Of a DNA stretch of 64,000 bases, positions 54,955 through 63,717 are shown one piece after another. The notes under the pieces were generated by a model. The model ran no database searches. It was not told the origin of the DNA and saw only the letters and a program-made list of their open reading frames with translations. Source of the DNA: Clavibacter michiganensis (GTDB taxonomy: Bacteria; Actinomycetota; Actinomycetes; Actinomycetales; Microbacteriaceae). The stretch is from contig NZ_JAFBBJ010000001.1 in assembly GCF_016907085.1 (NCBI RefSeq), forward strand, positions 1,364,001 to 1,428,000, in the 5' to 3' direction. Numbering within the stretch: position 1 is the stretch's first letter; each line of letters starts with the position of its first letter. The translations under genes were made by a program, and so were the position numbers.

Positions 54955-56186
54955 CGGGTGGGCTTCCTCGGGTTCGGGCGGCGGGTGGCGTGCGCGGCGT
55001 CGGCGGGGACCGCGGGAGGCGGCGGCTCGGGTTGCCCGCGCCATGCCCCGCTGGCGACGTGCTTGACCATGGAGTTGAGAGTGGCGACGAGCGGCACGGC
55101 GAAGAACGTGCCGGCGATCCCGCCGACCATGCCTCCCGCGGCGACCGAGAGGACGACCGCGAGCGGGTGCACCTTGACGACGGAGCCCATGATGAGCGGC
55201 TGGAGCACGTGGCCCTCCACCTGCTGCACGATGAGCACGATGGCGATCATGATCAGCGCCTGCGTCAGCCCGTTGTAGACGAGCGCCACGAACACGGCGA
55301 GCGTGCCCGTGACGACCGCGCCGACGATCGGGATGAACGAGCCGAGGAACACGAGCACGCCGATGGGGATCGCGAGCGGCACCCCGATGATCGCGGCGCC
55401 CCCGGCGATGCCGATCGCGTCGATGAGCGCGACGAGCACCTGCACCTTCACGAAGTTCTGCAGCGTGCTCCAGCCGGCCCTGCCCGCGCCGTCGACCGCG
55501 GGACGCGCGAGCCGCGGGAACAGCCGCACGACCCAGCGCCACATGCCCGCGCCGTCGATGAGGATGAACAGGGTCGAGAAGAGCACCAGCAGCACGCCCG
55601 TGAGCACGTGGCCGAGCGACGACGTCACGGACAGGGCGCCGCTGAGGAGCGCGCCCGCATCCCGCTGCACGGCGTCGACCGCCTGCGCGTACGCGTCGTT
55701 GAGCTGCTGCTCGGACAGCTGGAGCGGCCCGTCGGTGAGGAACCCGCGGAGGTCGGCGTAGCGCGTGAGCGTCTGCGCGCGGAGGGAGTCGTACTGGCCG
55801 ATGATCTGCGTCGTCACGAGGTACACGAGGGCGGCCACCGCGACGATCACGCCGATCTCGGAGATCGCGACCGCCAGCCACTTGGGCACGTGGTGGCGCT
55901 GCATCCACTGGGAGATGGGCACGAGCAGGGCCGCGAGCACGATGGCGAGGAACAGCGGGATGACCACGTACTCCAGCTGGATCACGAGCCACGCGACGAC
56001 CCCGAGCACGCCGAGGATGAGGAGCAGCCGCCAGGCCCACGCACCTGCGATGACCATCCCGGGCGGCACGGTCTCGGCGACGGTGCGCGCGACGGGCTGG
56101 ACGGAGTCGATGTCGGGCTCGGCGGGCCGCTCGGCCGCGCGGGCGGCTGCCGCGGCGCGCGCACGGGATCGCTGGCCGAAGATCAT
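54951..56186 (-). CDS. AI-2E-family (PerM/TqsA-like) membrane protein
   Basis: The 411-residue protein has eight predicted membrane spans. The family signature lies in the last third: VKVQVLVALIDAIGIAGGAA, IGVLVFLGSFIPIVGAVVTG and VQQVEGHVLQPLIMGSVVKV. Members have been described as AI-2 exporters or as sodium/proton antiporters; the substrate here is unknown. It is upstream of ilvA in one operon, with a 4-base overlap. Confidence 0.88.
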   Translation of the reverse strand: MIFGQRSRARAAAAARAAERPAEPDIDSVQPVARTVAETVPPGMVIAGAWAWRLLLILGVLGVVAWLVIQLEYVVIPLFLAIVLAALLVPISQWMQRHHVPKWLAVAISEIGVIVAVAALVYLVTTQIIGQYDSLRAQTLTRYADLRGFLTDGPLQLSEQQLNDAYAQAVDAVQRDAGALLSGALSVTSSLGHVLTGVLLVLFSTLFILIDGAGMWRWVVRLFPRLARPAVDGAGRAGWSTLQNFVKVQVLVALIDAIGIAGGAAIIGVPLAIPIGVLVFLGSFIPIVGAVVTGTLAVFVALVYNGLTQALIMIAIVLIVQQVEGHVLQPLIMGSVVKVHPLAVVLSVAAGGMVGGIAGTFFAVPLVATLNSMVKHVASGAWRGQPEPPPPAVPADAAHATRRPNPRKPTR

Positions 56187-56272
56187 GCTGGGAGTCTAGG
56201 ACGGGGCTCCCGTGCGGCCGCTCCCCGCCGGGCCGGTGCCGCCCGGTCGGGGGTCGCCGCTAGCGTCGCAGC

Positions 56273-57526
56273 ATGGCCGACTCCGTCTCCCCCGCCCTCG
56301 CCCGACGCGTGGCCCTGGCGGCGCAGGGGCTGGGCCGGCCCCATCCGGTCGCGGCGGCGGGCACGCGGCGCCTGGCCGCGGAGATCCAGCGCCTCGGCCT
56401 GCTGCAGATCGACTCCGTCAACGTCTTCGAGCGCAGCCACCACCTGCCCGTGCTCGCCCGCGTCGGGCCCTACGATCGCGCGGCGCTCGACCGGATGCTG
56501 TTCGGCGGCGGCGGCGCGTACACCGAGTACTGGGCGCACCAGGCAGCCGTGCTGCCCGTCGAGGACCTGCCGCTGTTCGGATGGCGGATGGCGGCGGAGC
56601 GCGCCCGGCGCACGCGACCCGGCTCCTGGGCGCTCGAGCACGTGCCCCTGATCGCCGAGGTCCGGGCCGAGCTCGCCCGCACGGGCCCGGTGCCCGCCAG
56701 CGCGATCGAGCACGAGTCGAACGTCCGCACGGGCCCGTGGTGGGGCTGGTCGGACGTGAAGCGCGCGCTGGAGGCGATGTTCGCGTGGGGCGAGATCGCG
56801 AGCGCCGGCCGCCGCGGGTTCGAGCGCGTCTACGGGCTCGCGGAGGACGTGCTGCCGGCCGCGGTCCGCGAGCGCGAGGTGCCCGAGGAGGACGCCGTGC
56901 GGGAGCTCGTGCGCCGCGCCGCCGTCGCGCACGGCATCGGCACGGCCGCCGACCTCGGCGACTACCACCGGCTGTCCCGCGCCGCGACCGACCGCGCCCT
57001 GCGCGACCTCGCCGATGCGGGCGAGGTGCTGCCCGTCACCGTGCCCGGCGGGGAGGGGCGCGGGAAGCCGCTGCCCGTGTGGCTGCACCGCGACGCGCGG
57101 CTGCCCCGGCGGATCCGCGGCGAGGCCCTGCTCTCGCCGTTCGACCCCGTCGTGTGGTTCCGCGAGCGCGCGCTGCGCCTGTTCGACCTGCACTACCGGA
57201 TCGAGATCTACACGCCGGCGGCGCAGCGCGTGCACGGCTACTACGTGCTGCCCGTGCTGGTGGACGACGAGATCGTCGCCCGGGTGGACCTCAAGAGCGA
57301 CCGGCAGGCGGGCGTGCTGCGCGTGCAGGCGTCGTGGATCGAGGGGCGCCACGATCCCGCGACGGTCGCCGAGCGCATCGCGCCGCTCCTCGAGCGCGCG
57401 GCCGCGTGGCAGGGGCTCGAGGGCGTCGGGGTCGTCGACCGCGGCACGCTCGCGCCGGCGCTGCGGGCGCACCTGCCGGCCGTGGCGGCGACGGCGCCGA
57501 CGCCGCTGCAGAGTCCGCCGGAGTGA
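56273..57526 (+). CDS. Winged-helix DNA glycosylase of the YcaQ/AlkX type
   Basis: The 417-residue protein matches the HTH_42 family, which includes interstrand-crosslink glycosylases YcaQ and AlkZ. The N-terminal part contains LAAEIQRLGLLQIDSVNVFE, with the catalytic-type Q-x-D (QID), then HHLPVLARVGPYDRAALDRM and YWAHQAAVLPVEDLP. Tandem winged helices follow, and the C-terminal beta region holds LLSPFDPVVWFRERALRLFD and DLKSDRQAGVLRV. It probably unhooks crosslinked or alkylated bases. It is monocistronic and convergent with lemA. Confidence 0.9.
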   Translation: MADSVSPALARRVALAAQGLGRPHPVAAAGTRRLAAEIQRLGLLQIDSVNVFERSHHLPVLARVGPYDRAALDRMLFGGGGAYTEYWAHQAAVLPVEDLPLFGWRMAAERARRTRPGSWALEHVPLIAEVRAELARTGPVPASAIEHESNVRTGPWWGWSDVKRALEAMFAWGEIASAGRRGFERVYGLAEDVLPAAVREREVPEEDAVRELVRRAAVAHGIGTAADLGDYHRLSRAATDRALRDLADAGEVLPVTVPGGEGRGKPLPVWLHRDARLPRRIRGEALLSPFDPVVWFRERALRLFDLHYRIEIYTPAAQRVHGYYVLPVLVDDEIVARVDLKSDRQAGVLRVQASWIEGRHDPATVAERIAPLLERAAAWQGLEGVGVVDRGTLAPALRAHLPAVAATAPTPLQSPPE

Positions 57527-57536
57527 TGCGCCGCCG

Positions 57537-58103
57537 CTAGAACTGCACGCGGGGCGGCTCGGCGATGGACGCGAGGCTCGAGACCTCGTAGAAGTCCCGC
57601 TCGCCGAAGCCCAGCCCGCGCACGAACAGCGTGTTCGGGAACTGCGTGATCTTGGTGTTCAGCTCGCGCACGCCGCCGTTGTAGAAGCGGCGCGACGCCT
57701 GGATCCGGTCCTCGGTGTCCACCAGCTCGCCCTGCAGCTGCAGGAACGTCTGGCTCGTCTGGAGCTGCGGGTACGCCTCCGCGACCGCGAACAGCGACTT
57801 CATCGCGCCCTGCAGGTGCTCCTCGGCGGCGCTCGCCTCCGAGGGGTTCGCGGCGCTGATCGTCTCGGTGCGGGCGGACGCGACCTTCTCGAACACCTTC
57901 TGCTCGTGGGTGGCGTAGCCCTTGACCGACTCGATGATGGTCGGCAGCAGGTCGGCGCGCCTCTTCAGCTGCACCGTGATGTCGCTCCACGCCTCGTCCA
58001 CGCGGACGTTCAGGGTGACGAGGGCGTTGTACGTGGCCCAGAGGTAGATGCCGACGAGAACTGCCAGGAGCACGACGACTCCGAGCGCGATCCACAATTC
58101 CAT
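57537..58103 (-). CDS. lemA: LemA-family protein
   Basis: The 188-residue protein has one N-terminal membrane helix (LWIALGVVVLLAVLVGIYLW) and a helical-bundle domain: NALVTLNVRVDEAWSDITVQ, LKRRADLLPTIIESVKGYA, AYPQLQTSQTFLQLQGEL and RRFYNGGVRELNTKITQFP, with NTLF. It is a typical LemA protein of unknown function. ATG 58103 (MELWIAL) is the start; upstream sequence is Arg-rich and not conserved. Confidence 0.93.
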   Translation of the reverse strand: MELWIALGVVVLLAVLVGIYLWATYNALVTLNVRVDEAWSDITVQLKRRADLLPTIIESVKGYATHEQKVFEKVASARTETISAANPSEASAAEEHLQGAMKSLFAVAEAYPQLQTSQTFLQLQGELVDTEDRIQASRRFYNGGVRELNTKITQFPNTLFVRGLGFGERDFYEVSSLASIAEPPRVQF

Positions 58104-58208
58104 GCTCCGGATCCTACGCGCGGGCCTGGGGAGGACCCGGGGTACGCGGCGCGGGCGCACCCGTTCTGGGGGCGTGGGCGGGCAGCCTCCGGGTCCACCG
58201 CCTCCGGG

Positions 58209-59627
58209 TCAGCCGCGCTCGCGGAGGGTGTCGCGGAGGAAGCGGTACGAGGAGCGGGGCGTGCGGTCGCCGGTGCGCGCATCCACGTGCACGAGGCCGC
58301 GCGGTGCCTCGCGCCCGGCCTCCCACTCGAAGCCGTCGAGCAGGCTGCCGGCGATGACGGCCTCGAGCCGCACGCCCTCCGCCGGGCCGCCGGGCGCGAC
58401 GGCGGCGAGCGCCTGCACGAGGTGGTCGGAGATGGCGTGCGCGCGGCGCGGATCCCGGCGCGAGCCGTCCCGGTCGTCGACCTGCTCGGGGTGCGCGGCG
58501 TCGAGGCCCGAGAGCACGACGGGCGGCAGGGCGTCGCCGTAGCGCGCGCGGAGGTCGGCGAGCACGGCCGGCACGAGGTCGGGCGCGACGGGGTGCCCGT
58601 CGAGGGACGCGGGGTGGTCGGTCCAGGGCAGCGCGGCGAACGGGATCGCGGTGGATCCGGCGACGAGGCGCGGCACCGCGGCCACGCGGATCGGGTCGGC
58701 GAGGGCGACGCCGTAGTGGTCGAGCGGCTGGCCGATGGAGCGGAGGTCGGCGGGATCCACGCGCCCGAGCCGATCGAAGGCCTCGGCGTGCGGGCCGGCG
58801 AGGTCCGGGTAGCGGCCGAGGAGCACGGCGTCGGCGAAGAGGTCCTGGTGCAGGGCACGCGCCACGATGGCGGCGGCGCGGTCGTCGTCGTCCCCGGAGG
58901 CGGCCTCGACCACGCGGTGCGCGTTCACGATGCCGACCCGGGCCGCGGAGCTCGAGCCCCGGATCGCCTCGACCGCACGGCCGTGCGCGAGCAGCTGGTG
59001 GTGCACGGTGGGGAGCGCGTCGAGCCCGAGGCGGGCTCCGGGCGCGTGCGTCCCCGTGACGTGCCCGGCCATCGTGGTGAGCGCGGGCGTGCGGAGCGTG
59101 ACCCAGTCGGGCACGCGGTCGGCGAGCGCCTCGGCGGCGAGGTACGCGAGGTCGCCGAAGCGCAGCGCGGTGTCGCGGTGCAGCCAGCCGCCGCGGTCCT
59201 GCAGCTCGACGGGCAGGTCGTGGTCGTGCAGGGCGGCGCGCGGGCGGATCCCCGCGGCCAGCAGCGCGTCGACCAGCTCGTCGTAGAACGCTATGCCCTC
59301 GCGGCGGAGGCCCCCGCGGGCCTCCGGCTGGATCCTCGACCAGGAGAGGGAGAAGGAGAGGACGTCGGCGCCGAGCTCGGCCGCGAGCGCGACGTCCTCC
59401 CGGTACCTCTCCATGTGCCGGGCGCCGCGCTCCGGGTCGCTGCCGTCCGCCACCGCGCCGGGCCGTCGGGCGAACGCGTCCCACACGGACTCCGTGCGGC
59501 CGCCCTCGTGCGCGCGGCCCTCGACCTTGGTCGCGCTCGTGCTCACCCCGATGCGCGGGCCACCCGCGAGGAGACCCGCGAGCTCGGTCGGCGTCGGGCG
59601 GTCGGGGGCGGCGGCGCGGGAGGTCAC
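58209..59627 (-). CDS. Glycoside hydrolase family 1-like protein lacking both catalytic glutamates
   Basis: The 472-residue protein aligns along its length with GH1 beta-glucosidases: IGVSTSATKVEGRAHEGGR, RYREDVALAAELGADVLSFS, LSWSRIQPE, DRGGWLHRDTALRFGDLAYL and LLDGFEWEAGREAPRGLVHV. The acid/base motif, normally TLNEP, reads TLRTP (Glu replaced by Thr180). The nucleophile motif, normally ITENG, reads VLSGL near residue 373. HWDLP reads DHDLP, NYY reads ALA, and the usual SATQ reads SATK. The frame is intact. It should be unable to hydrolyse by the normal mechanism and may be a binding or regulatory pseudoenzyme. GTG 59627 is chosen; a longer form from 59714 is possible. Confidence 0.8.
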   Translation of the reverse strand: MTSRAAAPDRPTPTELAGLLAGGPRIGVSTSATKVEGRAHEGGRTESVWDAFARRPGAVADGSDPERGARHMERYREDVALAAELGADVLSFSLSWSRIQPEARGGLRREGIAFYDELVDALLAAGIRPRAALHDHDLPVELQDRGGWLHRDTALRFGDLAYLAAEALADRVPDWVTLRTPALTTMAGHVTGTHAPGARLGLDALPTVHHQLLAHGRAVEAIRGSSSAARVGIVNAHRVVEAASGDDDDRAAAIVARALHQDLFADAVLLGRYPDLAGPHAEAFDRLGRVDPADLRSIGQPLDHYGVALADPIRVAAVPRLVAGSTAIPFAALPWTDHPASLDGHPVAPDLVPAVLADLRARYGDALPPVVLSGLDAAHPEQVDDRDGSRRDPRRAHAISDHLVQALAAVAPGGPAEGVRLEAVIAGSLLDGFEWEAGREAPRGLVHVDARTGDRTPRSSYRFLRDTLRERG

Positions 59628-59767
59628 GTGAGCCAGTATCGGCCACCGGGGACGCCCAGCCGGCGCCCCGGCGCCGGGCACGCGCCGCACAGGTTCTCCT
59701 ACCACTTCCGTCACGGTCGGTGCGTGCGGTTGACACGCCCGGATGCAGCCGTCTGAATGGACGCACG

Positions 59768-62065
59768 GTGCAGCAACTGGCGAGGAACGAGGATCGTCCG
59801 TCCACGGGGGGTGGAGCGGGCGGTGTCCGTCGATCCCGCGAGCGGCTCGTCCGCACGGCGTCGGTCCTCCTGCTGCTCGCGGCGCTCACCGCCGGCGGCA
59901 CGGCCGCCGCCTCCGCCGCCACCGACACCCCCGCCCCCACGCCGAGCCCCGTCCCGTCCGGCGCGCCGGCACCCGCGCCGACGGTGGAGACGCCGCCGTT
60001 CTCGACCGACGGCTCCATCGTGGTCACCGGCACCCGGCCCGCCGGCGCCGACGTGCAGGTCACCATCGCGAGCGTCCCCGCCGCCGTCACGCTCCCCTCC
60101 TCCACCACCTGGCGCGCGACCGCGACGGGCGTCCCGGACGGGCAGAGCCCCGTGCGCGTCACCGCGGGCGGGCAGGAGGCCACCGCGACGGCGTCCGTCC
60201 TTCGGGCTCCCGGCGTCAACAGCTTCTCCGTCGTGACCACCGGGCTGGTCAGCGGCACGGGCTACCCGGGTGCGATCGTCGACGCGCGCTCGGGATCCGC
60301 CGCCTGCCGCGCCACCGTCGGCTCCTCGAGCACGTGGGCGTGCCTCCTCGCACCGCCGCCGCCCTCCGGCACCGGCGTCCCCGTGACCGCGACCCAGTCC
60401 ACGCCGTGGAGCACGGGCACGCCCGCCGTGGGACGCGGCACGGGCAGCTTCGACACGACGGCGCCGAGCGCCGCGATCATCACCGCCCCCGCGGCCGGCG
60501 CCACCGTCGACGGCACGGGGATCACGATCTCCGGCACCGCCGACGAGGACGGCGCCGTCGTGCGCGCGTACCTGACGGGCTACGGCGACGCGGCGTGCCA
60601 GGCGCAGGTCGCCGGCGGCCGCTGGTCGTGCACGACCGGCACGCTGCCGCCCGGTCCGCTCGGGATCACGGCGACGGTCACGGATCCGCTCGGCAACATC
60701 AGCACGCTGGCCGCGGAGGTCGACATCACGGTCGCGCAGCCCGCCTCCTCGCCCACGCCGGGCGCGACGACGCCGCCCGCGAGCGCGACGCCCGAGGCCA
60801 CCAGCTCGCCCGAGGGCACGCAGGCGGCCCCCGCTCCCGGATCCGGTCCCGGCGGCGGCGGGGGCGGCGGCACGACGGGCGCCGCGCCCGGACCCGACGG
60901 CGCGCCCGGCACCGGATCCGCACCCGCCGCCCCCGCGCCCGGCACCTGGAACGCGCCCACGCGCTTCGGCACCTCGCTCCAGCCGCTGCCCGCCGCGTTC
61001 ACCGACGGCCGCGGACTCCTCCCCCTGCTGCTCGCGCTCGGCGCGGTGCTGCTCGTGACCCTGCCGGCCCTCCTCCTCCGCGGGGCGCTCGTCGCGCGCT
61101 TCGGCGGCCGCCACCGCGCGGCCGAGGACGTGACGCCCCTGCGGATCATCCCCCGCGGCGACGCCGGCGCCCTCACCACCCGGGCCGCGGCGGCCGCCTT
61201 CACCGACTCGACCGCGACCACCGGCCAGCTGCGCATCATGCCGGGACGGCTCGACTCCGCGCCCATCCCCGTGCCCGCCCGCCGCGAGCCCGAGCCGACG
61301 CTCCTCGGCGCCCGCCCCGCGCACGAGCCCGGCCGCGCCGGCCGCTGGGGTGCCGCCGCGGCAGCCCTCGCCCTGGCCGCCGCGCTGGCCGCGCTGTCGC
61401 TGCCCGTGGGATCCGACCCCAACGCCGTCCGCCTCTTCCTCGCGGCCCTCGTGGGCCTCGCCGTCGTCAACGGCGTCGGCGTGGTCGCGGTCGCCTCTGT
61501 GGCGGGCCGTGTCGGAGCCGGACCCGCCCGGGTGCGGGCCGTGCCCGCCCTGCTCGTCCTCTCGGCGACCGCCGTGCTCGCGTCGCGGGCGTTCGGGCTC
61601 GCCCCGCCCATCGTCATCGGCCAGGTCCTCGGCCTCGTGGCCGACGACCGCGACGACCGGTCCCGCGCCCGTCTCGCGCTCGTGCAATCGGGGTCGCTCG
61701 CGACGCTCGGCCTCCTGGCCTGGATCCTCTACGGCTTCGTCCCCGCGGACGGCGCCATGTGGCCGCAGCTGGCGAACGAGCTCCTCAGCGTCATCACCCT
61801 CGCCTCCCTCAGCTCCGCGGCGCTCGCGCTCGCGCCCGTCTCCCTCGTGCTCGGACGCTCGCTGCTCCTGCGCTCCCTGCCGCTGTGGGCCGTCGTCAGC
61901 GTCGCCGTCCTCACGCTGGCGTTCGCCGCGGTGGCCACGACCGCGAGCGGCGTGCCGGCCGAGGTGTGGATCACGGCCCTCGTCATCTCCGCCGCCTTCG
62001 CGGCCGTGAGCATCGCCGTGTGGCTCTGGATCCGCGTGGTCGAGCCCTCCCTGCAGCGCCTCTAG
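59768..62065 (+). CDS. Large secreted/membrane protein with Ig-like domains and C-terminal multi-span region
   Basis: I do not recognise this roughly 765-residue protein as a known family. A signal peptide (VRTASVLLLLAALTAGGTAA) is followed by Pro/Thr/Ala-rich linkers and about three beta-sandwich repeats, including GSIVVTGTRPAGADVQVTIA and ATVDGTGITISGTADEDGAV, as in bacterial Ig-like domains. A Gly/Pro-rich linker leads to a membrane helix (LLPLLLALGAVLLVTLPALL), a cytoplasmic loop and about six more helices up to the end. It may display extracellular Ig domains from a membrane base. The start is uncertain: GTG 59768 is given and GTG 59720 is in frame. TTGACA at 59730 and a -10-like sequence near 59753 suggest a nearly leaderless message. 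Confidence 0.7.
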   Translation: MQQLARNEDRPSTGGGAGGVRRSRERLVRTASVLLLLAALTAGGTAAASAATDTPAPTPSPVPSGAPAPAPTVETPPFSTDGSIVVTGTRPAGADVQVTIASVPAAVTLPSSTTWRATATGVPDGQSPVRVTAGGQEATATASVLRAPGVNSFSVVTTGLVSGTGYPGAIVDARSGSAACRATVGSSSTWACLLAPPPPSGTGVPVTATQSTPWSTGTPAVGRGTGSFDTTAPSAAIITAPAAGATVDGTGITISGTADEDGAVVRAYLTGYGDAACQAQVAGGRWSCTTGTLPPGPLGITATVTDPLGNISTLAAEVDITVAQPASSPTPGATTPPASATPEATSSPEGTQAAPAPGSGPGGGGGGGTTGAAPGPDGAPGTGSAPAAPAPGTWNAPTRFGTSLQPLPAAFTDGRGLLPLLLALGAVLLVTLPALLLRGALVARFGGRHRAAEDVTPLRIIPRGDAGALTTRAAAAAFTDSTATTGQLRIMPGRLDSAPIPVPARREPEPTLLGARPAHEPGRAGRWGAAAAALALAAALAALSLPVGSDPNAVRLFLAALVGLAVVNGVGVVAVASVAGRVGAGPARVRAVPALLVLSATAVLASRAFGLAPPIVIGQVLGLVADDRDDRSRARLALVQSGSLATLGLLAWILYGFVPADGAMWPQLANELLSVITLASLSSAALALAPVSLVLGRSLLLRSLPLWAVVSVAVLTLAFAAVATTASGVPAEVWITALVISAAFAAVSIAVWLWIRVVEPSLQRL

Positions 62066-62198
62066 CAGCCGTCCCCCGCCGCTGTCCCGCTGCCGCGCCG
62101 CGTCTGGTGCGGATGCCCGGCCGAGGCCACACTGGGTGGCGTCGCCGGCTCCGGCGGCCTCGATCAGGCCCGCGCGGCCCCGACGGCAGGAGTCCTGC

Positions 62199-63641
62199 AT
62201 GAGCACATCGAGCACGTCCCTCTGGGCGGCGCTCACGCGGCGGAAGCCCGTGGAGGCCATCGAGGCGGAGCCCGGCGCGGCGACGGAGGAGGGCGGCCTC
62301 ACCCGCTCGCTCGGCCTGTGGCAGCTCACGGCGATCGGAGTCGGCGGGATCATCGGCACCGGCATCTTCACGCTCGCGGGCACCGTCGCGAACCAGACCG
62401 CCGGGCCCGCCGTCCTCATCTCGTTCCTCATCGCGGGCATCGCGAGCGCCGCGGCCGCCCTCTCCTACGCGGAGTTCGCGGGCATGATCCCCAAGGCCGG
62501 ATCCGCGTACACCTACGGCTACGCGGCGCTCGGCGAGATCGTCGGCTGGTTCATCGGCTGGGACCTGCTGCTGGAGTACACCGCCATCGTCGGCGTGGTC
62601 GCCATCGGCGTCTCCGGCTACGCGGGCTTCCTCCTCGACCAGTTCGGCGTCGACCTCCCCGCGTGGATGCTCGGCGCGGCCGGCACGGGCGACGGCCACG
62701 TGGTCGACCTCTTCGCCGTGATCCTCTGCCTCGGCACCGCCTTCGTCCTCACGCGCGGCATGAAGAGCGTCGGCCGGTTCGAGCTCTACCTCGTGGGCCT
62801 CAAGGTGACGCTCGTGCTCGTGATCGTCGTCATCGGCTTCACGCAGATCACCGGCGCCAACTACCAGCCGTACTTCCCGTTCGGCGCGGCCGGCGTCTTC
62901 ACGGGCGCCGCCACCGTCTTCTTCGCGGTCTTCGGCTACGACGCCATGAGCACCGCGGCCGAGGAGTCGAAGGACGCCACCAAGCACATGCCGAAGGCGA
63001 TCCTGCTGTCGCTCGGGATCGCGATGGTGCTCTACGTGCTCGCGACCATCGTGCTGACCGGCATGCAGAAGTACAGCGACATCAACCCGGAGAGCGGCTT
63101 CGCGACGGCGTTCGAGTCGGTGGGCCTGCCCGCGGTGGCCAACGTGGTGGCCGTCGGCGCGATCGTCAGCGTCGTCACCGTGATGCTCACGTTCATGCTC
63201 GGAGCCTCGCGCGTGTGGTTCTCGATGAGCCGCGACGGGCTGCTGCCGAAGTGGTTCGCCGTGACCGACCGGAAGCGCAACGTGCCGACGCGCGTGACGT
63301 GGATCATCGGCATCGGCTCGGCCCTGTTCGCGGGCTTCCTGCCCATCACCGTGGTGGCGGAGCTGACGAACATCGGGATCCTGCTGGCGTTCGTGGTGGT
63401 GTGCGCGGCCGTGATCGTGCTGCGCTACAAGCGCCCGGAGATCCCGCGGGCGTTCCGGCTGCCGGCCATGCCCGTGGTGCCGATCATCGGCATCGGCTTC
63501 TCGCTGTGGCTGGTCTCGTCGCTGCCGTGGGAGACGTGGGTGCGGTTCGCGGTGTGGCTCGTCATCGGCCTCGTGATCTACCTCACGTACTCGCGCCGCA
63601 ACTCGGTGCTCAGCCCGGACAGCCCGCGCAACCGGCGCTGA
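62199..63641 (+). CDS. APC-family amino-acid permease (CAT/YfnA-like)
   Basis: The 480-residue transporter has 12 or more spans. It opens LTRSLGLWQLTAIGVGGIIG with TGIF in TM1, then SYAEFAGMIPKAGSAYTYGY and ALGEIVGWFIGWDLLLEYT, the typical cationic-amino-acid-transporter segments. FFAVFGYDAMSTAAEESKDA lies in TM6, and the C-terminus reads RPEIPRAFRLPAMPVVPIIG. It probably imports cationic or neutral amino acids. The start is ATG 62199 with AGGAG upstream; a GTG at 62136 would add a non-conserved 21 residues. Confidence 0.9.
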   Translation: MSTSSTSLWAALTRRKPVEAIEAEPGAATEEGGLTRSLGLWQLTAIGVGGIIGTGIFTLAGTVANQTAGPAVLISFLIAGIASAAAALSYAEFAGMIPKAGSAYTYGYAALGEIVGWFIGWDLLLEYTAIVGVVAIGVSGYAGFLLDQFGVDLPAWMLGAAGTGDGHVVDLFAVILCLGTAFVLTRGMKSVGRFELYLVGLKVTLVLVIVVIGFTQITGANYQPYFPFGAAGVFTGAATVFFAVFGYDAMSTAAEESKDATKHMPKAILLSLGIAMVLYVLATIVLTGMQKYSDINPESGFATAFESVGLPAVANVVAVGAIVSVVTVMLTFMLGASRVWFSMSRDGLLPKWFAVTDRKRNVPTRVTWIIGIGSALFAGFLPITVVAELTNIGILLAFVVVCAAVIVLRYKRPEIPRAFRLPAMPVVPIIGIGFSLWLVSSLPWETWVRFAVWLVIGLVIYLTYSRRNSVLSPDSPRNRR

Positions 63642-63660
63642 CGACCGCCGGGACGACGAC

Positions 63661-63698
63661 AGGGGCGCCGCCCACCTCGCGAGGTGGGCGGCGCCCCT
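63661..63698. terminator. Bidirectional terminator after the APC permease
   Basis: A perfect 38-base inverted repeat (AGGGGCGCCGCCCACCTCG and its complement) makes a 17-bp stem with a CGCG loop, between the permease stop and the convergent partial gene. Confidence 0.82.
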
Positions 63699-63717
63699 GC
63701 TGCGTCGTACCTGCTGG

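Noticed and set aside
59711..62440. Minus-strand open frame of 909 codons opposite the Ig/multi-span protein
   Set aside because: The translation is Gly/Arg/Glu/Asp-rich without secondary pattern; the plus strand shows a signal peptide, Ig domains and membrane helices.
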